Positions 31,836-36,533 of a stretch of DNA of 36,533 nucleotides are shown piece by piece. The first letter of the stretch is position 1, and every line of letters begins with the position of its first letter. This stretch comes from Pseudanabaena sp. (GTDB taxonomy: Bacteria; Cyanobacteriota; Cyanobacteriia; Pseudanabaenales; Pseudanabaenaceae): contig QBLS01000033.1 of NCBI GenBank assembly GCA_003249015.1, positions 7,239 through 43,771 of the forward strand. The letters are read 5' to 3'. A program made the position numbers and the translations under genes. The notes under the pieces are model-generated. The model had not been told where the DNA came from. It made no database searches and saw nothing but the letters and a program-made list of their open reading frames with translations.

Positions 31836-33353
31836 TTATTTGGTTTGGGCAACTAGATAAATGCGATCGCTTAACTGTCGGAGTAACTGAGCAATATCGC
31901 CATCGGTAGACTGGAGTTGGGCAACTTTTTCACAGCTATACATGACGGTGGTATGGTCTTTGCCGCCGACAGCTTCGCCAATTTTGGGCAGGCTGAGATT
32001 AGTATGTTGGCGCATTAGGTACATTACATACTGGCGAGCTTGGCTGATTTCGCGCCGCCGTGAGTTGCCTAACAGATCCGCTAGGTCAATATTTAGCATT
32101 TCTGTAACTACGCTCAAAACCATCTCGGCTGACACTTCCACAGGCTCCTTGGGCGGATTCAGCACAGGAGCCACATTTTCGACAGTCATTGGCAATCCTG
32201 AAATCGAGATATAGGCGACAGTCCGCACTAACGCGCCTTCAAGCTCTCGAATATTCGAGGTGTAGCTAGCAGCGATATAGTGCAGGACATCAGCGGGAAT
32301 TTTGAGATGATCGTATTCAGCTTTCTTTTGCAAAATAGCCATCCGCGTTTCCAGATCGGGAACTTGAATATCGGCGATTAAGCCCATCGAAAAGCGCGAA
32401 CAAAGCCGCTCTTGCAAACGGGGGATCTGGGCAGGAGGGCGATCGCTAGCAAGGACTATTTGCTTACCAGTTTCGTAAAGTGTATTAAAAGTATGGAAAA
32501 ACTCTTCTTGGGTGTATTCCTTACCCTCAATGAATTGAATGTCATCCACAATCAGCATATCGATTTCCCGATATAGCTCCCGAAATCGCTGCATACTATC
32601 CTTGCGGATTGCCGAAATCAGATCATTGGTGAACTGCTCTGTCGAGACATAGGCGATTCGTGCCTTGGGTTCAATTTCAATGCGGTAATGGGCGATCGCC
32701 TGCATCAAATGAGTCTTGCCCAGTCCCACACCACCGCATAAAAATAAAGGATTAAACTCACGCCCTGGAGACTCAGATACAGCTAGAGCTGCCGCATGAG
32801 CCATGCGATTTGTTGATCCCACCACAAATCGATTGAAATTATATTTAGGATTGAGATTACTGGGGCGTGATCCCGCGCCGTTATTTTCTAAATGGGCATT
32901 GCCCGATATTGATTGGCTAGGAATTGCCGCTGCCATCGCCTGCACTGCTTCCGCTGCGATCGCATTTTCCAGCAACCCATCTTGATTAATCAATTGACTA
33001 CCTAGCAGATCCCCATCCCCTATTTCATTGGGCTTTTGACCATTACTTGAGCCGCTAGGGTCAGTCAAAATAGCTTGAGTCCCCGATACTTCATTGCTAG
33101 GAGCCGCCACAATCAGCACCTCGACGGGATAACCCAAAATCTCTGTCACCGCATCCGCGATATTCTGAAAATAATATTTGTACAGCCAATTTTTAGCAAA
33201 AATCGAAGGCGTACGGATCGTCAAACGGTCTGCGGTCAATTCTTCCGCCACAACAGTTTTGATCCAACCTTCGTAGGTAGGACGGCTAAGTTGGTTTTCA
33301 AGAAGTTCAAGAACTTGATTCCAGAGGGTTTCTAAGGAAATATCAACGGACAT
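31836..33353 (-). CDS. dnaA: Chromosomal replication initiator protein DnaA
   Basis: DnaA binds DnaA boxes at oriC and melts the origin in its ATP form. Domain I is residues about 1-85 ([26 protein letters not shown] split over the first 32 residues). The linker domain II is long and low in complexity (about 90-165). The AAA+ domain III has Walker [10 protein letters not shown] (about 207-215), Walker [10 protein letters not shown] and LASDRPPAQ. Domain IV (about 400-505) ends with the DNA-binding signature [14 protein letters not shown]. The open frame extends to a TTG at 33368, but [11 protein letters not shown] from the ATG at 33353 is the family start, giving 505 residues. dnaA is divergent from pdxA with only 76 bp between, and no dnaN is in sight. 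No clear cluster of DnaA boxes is seen in that gap. Confidence 0.97.
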   Translation of the reverse strand: MSVDISLETLWNQVLELLENQLSRPTYEGWIKTVVAEELTADRLTIRTPSIFAKNWLYKYYFQNIADAVTEILGYPVEVLIVAAPSNEVSGTQAILTDPSGSSNGQKPNEIGDGDLLGSQLINQDGLLENAIAAEAVQAMAAAIPSQSISGNAHLENNGAGSRPSNLNPKYNFNRFVVGSTNRMAHAAALAVSESPGREFNPLFLCGGVGLGKTHLMQAIAHYRIEIEPKARIAYVSTEQFTNDLISAIRKDSMQRFRELYREIDMLIVDDIQFIEGKEYTQEEFFHTFNTLYETGKQIVLASDRPPAQIPRLQERLCSRFSMGLIADIQVPDLETRMAILQKKAEYDHLKIPADVLHYIAASYTSNIRELEGALVRTVAYISISGLPMTVENVAPVLNPPKEPVEVSAEMVLSVVTEMLNIDLADLLGNSRRREISQARQYVMYLMRQHTNLSLPKIGEAVGGKDHTTVMYSCEKVAQLQSTDGDIAQLLRQLSDRIYLVAQTK

Positions 33354-33429
33354 TGTTGTGGTAATCAAGAGGGATAATGGCGAACTAAGATCTTATCGCG
33401 TGTACTAATAATTTTGAGAAATTACTGAT

Positions 33430-34572
33430 ATGAACATTCCTTACGCACCTAAGCTGAACAGCAAACCTCGAATAGCTCTCACTATAGGCGATCCCGCAGG
33501 AATCGGCACGGAAATAATTTTAAAATCGCTCAATAGTTCAGTCATATCATTGCTAGGAGCGGAATTTACGGTATTTGGCGATCGCCAGATTATTGCTAAA
33601 ACCCACAAACTATTAGGCTTAGAAAGCCAGATTTTTAATGACGCAGCTTCGCCGAGCCATCAAAAATTTGATTTCAGCATTGATCCCCAGTTGCCCCAAA
33701 TTGCGGAAGTTGGTTCTAAATATGATCTTTCTTGGGGTGTAGGCGATCGCGATAGTGGTGAGGCTAGCTTTGCTTACCTTGATGCAGCAATTACGGCGAC
33801 CTTGGCGGGAGATTTTGATGCGATCGTCACGGCACCGATCGCCAAATCAGCTTGGAAAATGGCAGGACATAACTATGCAGGTCAAACTGAATTGTTGGCA
33901 GAGCGCAGTCAGGTAGATGACTTCGGGATGCTCTTTGTAGCTGCCGCGCCTCATCAGCAATGGGTATTGCGAACTTTACTAGCAACAGTACATATTCCTT
34001 TGAGTGAAGTTACTGAGCAACTTACTCCAGAGCTAATTGAGCAAAAATTAGAGTTGCTAAGGCGATCGCTATTACAGGATTTTGGGATCGCGAATCCAAG
34101 GATCGCCATAGCGGGGATCAATCCCCACAGTGGTGAGATGGGACAACTGGGGCGCGAGGAGCGTGACTGGTTACAACCATTAATTGATCGCTATCGTCAG
34201 CAACACCCCAACGTCCAAATTACTAACCCGATTCCACCCGATACGATGTGGGTAAATCCTGCCAAAGCTTGGCATCATCAAGAGCAAGTTAATCTTGGTT
34301 ATGATGCTTATCTGGCTATGTATCACGATCAAGGCTTGATACCTGTGAAGCTCTTGGCGTTTGATCGCGCCGTGAACACCACCATTGGCTTGCCCTTTGT
34401 GCGAACTTCCCCTGATCACGGTACTGCCTTTGATATTGCGGGTAAGGGGATCGCTGATCCCGCCAGTATGATCGAGGCGATCGCCCTAGCAGTTGAACTA
34501 GTAAAGATTAGAAAAAAAGAATCGGCGATCGATGCTTACAGGGCTTTGCCCTCAAAACCCAACCCAGAATAA
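33430..34572 (+). CDS. pdxA: 4-hydroxythreonine-4-phosphate dehydrogenase
   Basis: PdxA oxidises 4-phosphohydroxy-L-threonine in the DXP-dependent vitamin B6 pathway. Motifs: LTIGDPAGIGTEII at the N-terminus, VTAPIAKSAWKMAGHNYAGQTE with one metal-ligand histidine, INPHSGEMGQLGREE, YHDQGLIPVK with a second, and TSPDHGTAFDIAGKG with the third. All ligands are present. At 380 residues it is longer than the usual 330-350. The extra length lies around residues 68-100, where a short inverted repeat is embedded in frame (33631-33667). The ATG at 33430 fits. The TAA stop lies in the left arm of a 20-bp hairpin. It is transcribed divergently from dnaA. Confidence 0.94.
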   Translation: MNIPYAPKLNSKPRIALTIGDPAGIGTEIILKSLNSSVISLLGAEFTVFGDRQIIAKTHKLLGLESQIFNDAASPSHQKFDFSIDPQLPQIAEVGSKYDLSWGVGDRDSGEASFAYLDAAITATLAGDFDAIVTAPIAKSAWKMAGHNYAGQTELLAERSQVDDFGMLFVAAAPHQQWVLRTLLATVHIPLSEVTEQLTPELIEQKLELLRRSLLQDFGIANPRIAIAGINPHSGEMGQLGREERDWLQPLIDRYRQQHPNVQITNPIPPDTMWVNPAKAWHHQEQVNLGYDAYLAMYHDQGLIPVKLLAFDRAVNTTIGLPFVRTSPDHGTAFDIAGKGIADPASMIEAIALAVELVKIRKKESAIDAYRALPSKPNPE

Positions 34573-34615
34573 TTTTGAAAGCGCTACTTCGCAGAGCTTT
34601 CAAAATTATTCTGGG
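34563..34615. terminator. 20-bp hairpin overlapping the pdxA stop
   Basis: The left arm 34563-34582 pairs perfectly with 34596-34615 around a 13-nt loop. The TAA (34570-34572) is inside the left arm. Confidence 0.7.
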
Positions 34616-34642
34616 GTAGGCGCTGTAGATGTAGCTTCAAAC

Positions 34643-34679
34643 AAAAAGAGAGGCGGCGCATCGCGCCACCTCTCTTTTT
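34643..34679. terminator. Terminator of rplI / pdxA
   Basis: AAAAAGAGAGGCGGCGC, loop ATC, GCGCCACCTCTCTTTTT: a 17-bp stem with one mismatch and A/T tracts, placed between convergent genes. Confidence 0.8.
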
Positions 34680-34685
34680 GAAAGA

Positions 34686-35147
34686 TTATTCTGCAACAAC
34701 TTGGATCTTGATCGTAGCGGTAACTTCAGCATGGAGCTTGATGGAAACATCAAAAAAGCCTGTCTGATTGATTTCAGGAATCGTAATATCGCGATGATCG
34801 ATTTCTAACATCGACTTTGCTGTAATCAATTGGGCAACTTCGCGATCAGTTACAGTACCGAAAATAGAGTTACCTTCACCAACTTTTTTCTTAATGATAA
34901 ATCCGCCAATCGTTGCTAGAGCAGTCTTACGGCTTTCAGCTTCTTGACGAATTGCTAACAAACGTGAGCGCTCAACTTCTTTGCGGCGCTCAACTTCTTT
35001 GACCACACCTGAGGTAGCACGAATTGCTAACCCTTGAGGGATGAGGAAGTTTTGGGCATAACCAGGGGCTACCGATACTAAGTCACCGAGTTTGCCTAAT
35101 TTTGTAACATTTTTGGTCAACATGACCTGCAAATTACTCTTTGCCAT
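34686..35147 (-). CDS. rplI: 50S ribosomal protein L9
   Basis: This 153-residue protein binds 23S rRNA at the base of the L1 stalk. The N-terminal domain has VMLTKNVTKLGKLGDLVSVAPGYAQNFLIPQGLA, here broken as V-x-L-x-x-V-x-x-L-G-x-x-G, the L9 signature. A long connecting helix (about 50-75, RRKEVERSRLLAIRQEAE) leads to the C-terminal domain with FGTVTDREVAQLI and LHAEVTATIKIQVV. The ATG at 35147 gives MAKSNLQVML. The gene is not next to rpsF, rpsR or dnaB here. It is transcribed divergently from the FecR-domain lipoprotein gene with 154 bp between. Confidence 0.97.
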   Translation of the reverse strand: MAKSNLQVMLTKNVTKLGKLGDLVSVAPGYAQNFLIPQGLAIRATSGVVKEVERRKEVERSRLLAIRQEAESRKTALATIGGFIIKKKVGEGNSIFGTVTDREVAQLITAKSMLEIDHRDITIPEINQTGFFDVSIKLHAEVTATIKIQVVAE

Positions 35148-35301
35148 GGGCTTGTGATTCTTACTTGATTTAATGAAAACTATTAGCTATGGTCAAACAA
35201 CAATGTTACAACTAATATAGATACATTAGAATTTACGGTTTTAACCAGATTTTCTAGTATAGCTAAAAAACTGGCTTTGTAGACTCTACAAAAAATTTAC
35301 G

Positions 35302-36435
35302 ATGCAACTTTGGCAGTTATCCAAAATTTCTAGGCTAATATCAGGGCGAATCGGGCTGCTTCTAGTGCTCTCGCTTTCGGTGACTCTGCTGCCTAGTTGC
35401 TTAAGCAGTCCGCCACCTAAGCCTTTTAGTTCTGAGGCTTTACCAACCGAGGCGATCGCGGAAATTAGTGAGATTCGTAGTTATCCTGTGCGAGTGAAAT
35501 ATCTCAACTCGTCAGTGGCAAGACCAGCCACAGTAGGTATTCCTCTCAAAGTAGACGAAACCATCAGCACCGATGAAAACTCCACAGCGCAGGTAAGTTT
35601 ACGCAATGGTGCGATCGTGCGGATTGGCGGTAAGTCTAGTCTCACCCTCAAGCCCCAAAATCAAGTTGAGTTTATCTCTGGACGCTTGTTGACTTGGGCG
35701 GAAGGTGAAAAGAAAGCTACAGCCAGAATATTAACTAATTTTGGTGAAGTTTTTAGTGAAAATGGCACTGTCTATATAGATATCCCTGTCAAGGCTGCCG
35801 AAGAAAGGCTAATAATAGCCCTTGATGGCAAAGTCAATGTCTTGCTAAAAGCCTCTTCAGAAACTTTGATCTTAAATAAGGGTGAAGAAGTAACAGTTAA
35901 AGCCGATGGTACCGCGTCAAAGCCAAAACGCATAGAGAAAGAAAATATTGACAAACGGCTTGCCAATAATAATTTGATTTTTGGTTTTAGCACACAGCTA
36001 AGTAACTTAAATCAAATCGCTGCAGAATTTGGAATCACCGCTTCAGTTAAAGCAGCTAGCACCATTGAGTTTCGTCGTTCCGACCTGCCCAAACTGCCAA
36101 CTGACAACAATCAGAAAAAGATTACCTACACATCGGGTTCAGTAAATAAGGAGCGAGAGACCCCTAGGAACGATCGCCCAGTAGATAGGCGAGATTCTAA
36201 ACCTGAGGAACCCGAGCGTAAGCCAGAAGAGCCGACTGCTGCTCGGAACAATCAAGGTAGCCCTGAACCTACTACACCTGTCCCAAGCCCTGATATTGTG
36301 CCTGTTGTCGAAAATCCCACGACCAGCGAACCAGTTAGCCCAGAGCCGCCACCACAACCAGTCCCAATCGAACCACCACCGCCACCTGTACAGCCTGAGA
36401 TTGCTGCTCCAGAACCATCACCCCGACCAAACTAA
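35302..36435 (+). CDS. FecR-domain lipoprotein with proline-rich tail
   Basis: The 377-residue protein begins with a basic segment and hydrophobic stretch ending LLPSC (residues 16-33), a plausible lipoprotein signal with C33 as the lipidated residue. A FecR-like beta domain follows (about 65-200: DETISTDENSTAQVSLRNGA, IVRIGGKSSLTL, FISGRLLTWAEGEKKATARI). The last 130 residues are low complexity, rich in Pro, Glu, Arg (for example PEPPPQPVPIEPPPPPVQP), likely extended and periplasmic or cell-wall spanning. Classical FecR is an anti-sigma regulator of iron uptake, but no sigma factor or TonB receptor is nearby and the membrane helix layout differs, so that role is not supported. The function is unknown. 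It ends 10 bp before the hairpin pair at the window edge. Confidence 0.85.
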   Translation: MQLWQLSKISRLISGRIGLLLVLSLSVTLLPSCLSSPPPKPFSSEALPTEAIAEISEIRSYPVRVKYLNSSVARPATVGIPLKVDETISTDENSTAQVSLRNGAIVRIGGKSSLTLKPQNQVEFISGRLLTWAEGEKKATARILTNFGEVFSENGTVYIDIPVKAAEERLIIALDGKVNVLLKASSETLILNKGEEVTVKADGTASKPKRIEKENIDKRLANNNLIFGFSTQLSNLNQIAAEFGITASVKAASTIEFRRSDLPKLPTDNNQKKITYTSGSVNKERETPRNDRPVDRRDSKPEEPERKPEEPTAARNNQGSPEPTTPVPSPDIVPVVENPTTSEPVSPEPPPQPVPIEPPPPPVQPEIAAPEPSPRPN

Positions 36436-36447
36436 ATGTTGAATACA

Positions 36448-36480
36448 AAATAAAGAAATGGCTACGCCATTTCTTTATTT
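36448..36480. terminator. AAATAAAGAAATGGC hairpin, copy 3
   Basis: A perfect 15-bp stem with loop TAC, 12 bp after the stop of the FecR-domain gene. The stem sequence is the same as at 24773-24803. Confidence 0.7.
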
Positions 36481-36491
36481 AAAAAATTTTA

Positions 36492-36533
36492 AAAACCAGA
36501 AGGCGAGTGGCGGCGCGGAGCGCCGCCACTCGC
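36492..36533. repeat. R2-like element cut by the window end
   Basis: AAAACCAGAAGGCGAGTGGC continues into a perfect 14-bp hairpin (36503-36516 with 36520-36533). It resembles the R2 copy at 13800 (AAAACCAGAAGGCAAGTGGC). The element or hairpin continues beyond the window. Confidence 0.65.

Noticed and set aside
1-36533. Frequent GCGATCGC octamers as a new motif
   Set aside because: This is the known cyanobacterial HIP1 sequence; useful for identifying the organism but not new.

Overview
The window looks like chromosomal DNA from a filamentous-type cyanobacterium. The evidence is frequent HIP1 octamers (GCGATCGC) throughout, a photosynthetic-type ndhD, DevB/DevC-like exporter genes, a cyanobacteriochrome-like photosensor and a cyanobacterial CobT-like (UPF0284) protein. 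The very many GC-rich intergenic hairpins with GGCGGCGC cores suggest a Pseudanabaena-like genome; that genus guess is inference. There is no plasmid, phage or transposase gene. Most genes are housekeeping, separated by spacers full of small non-coding repeats.

Layout. 1-2934: end of a WD40-repeat protein and two family-4 glycosyltransferases. 3130-5339: CobT-like protein and hemC (tetrapyrrole/corrin metabolism). 5414-7093 (minus): ndhD. 7094-7693: repeat block. 7694-13410 (minus): a two-gene sensory operon, a REC-histidine kinase followed by a 1509-residue hybrid kinase (four CBS, three PAS, a candidate two-cysteine cyanobacteriochrome GAF, a second GAF, kinase core, receiver). 13411-15058: a 1.65 kb repeat-filled spacer. 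15059-17791: ADP-forming acyl-CoA synthetase fused to a GNAT domain. 17843-24513 (minus): glmU, rimM, rnc, pentapeptide-repeat protein, ABC-F protein, FkbM methyltransferase. 25063-29018 (plus): OppB/DppB-type permease, then DevB-like fusion protein and DevC-like permease. 29057-29767 (minus): trmB. 30092-31075: APH-fold kinase. 31175-33353 (minus): coiled-coil nuclease-like protein and dnaA. 33430-34572: pdxA. 34686-35147 (minus): rplI. 35302-36435: FecR-domain lipoprotein.

Two things stand out. First, the photosensor: the first GAF of the hybrid kinase carries a DXCF-type cysteine (C805) and a canonical Cys-His (C833-H834) 28 residues apart, as expected for a dual-cysteine cyanobacteriochrome, joined to four CBS domains. 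Light and nucleotide sensing could therefore meet in one kinase; this is a prediction. Second, the spacers hold at least three families of small non-autonomous elements (called R1, R2 and R3 here) and a large class of gene-end hairpins. R1 has TATAGC/GCTATA ends and a hairpin core that lies in opposite orientation in different copies; one copy supplies the last codons and stop of a glycosyltransferase. R3, a short AT-rich segment (R4), R2 and R1 occur in the same order on both sides of the sensory operon. Many gene-end hairpins swallow the stop codon of the adjacent gene, and eight or more share the core GGCGGCGC-NNN-GCGCCGCC while their outer arms differ but stay complementary.
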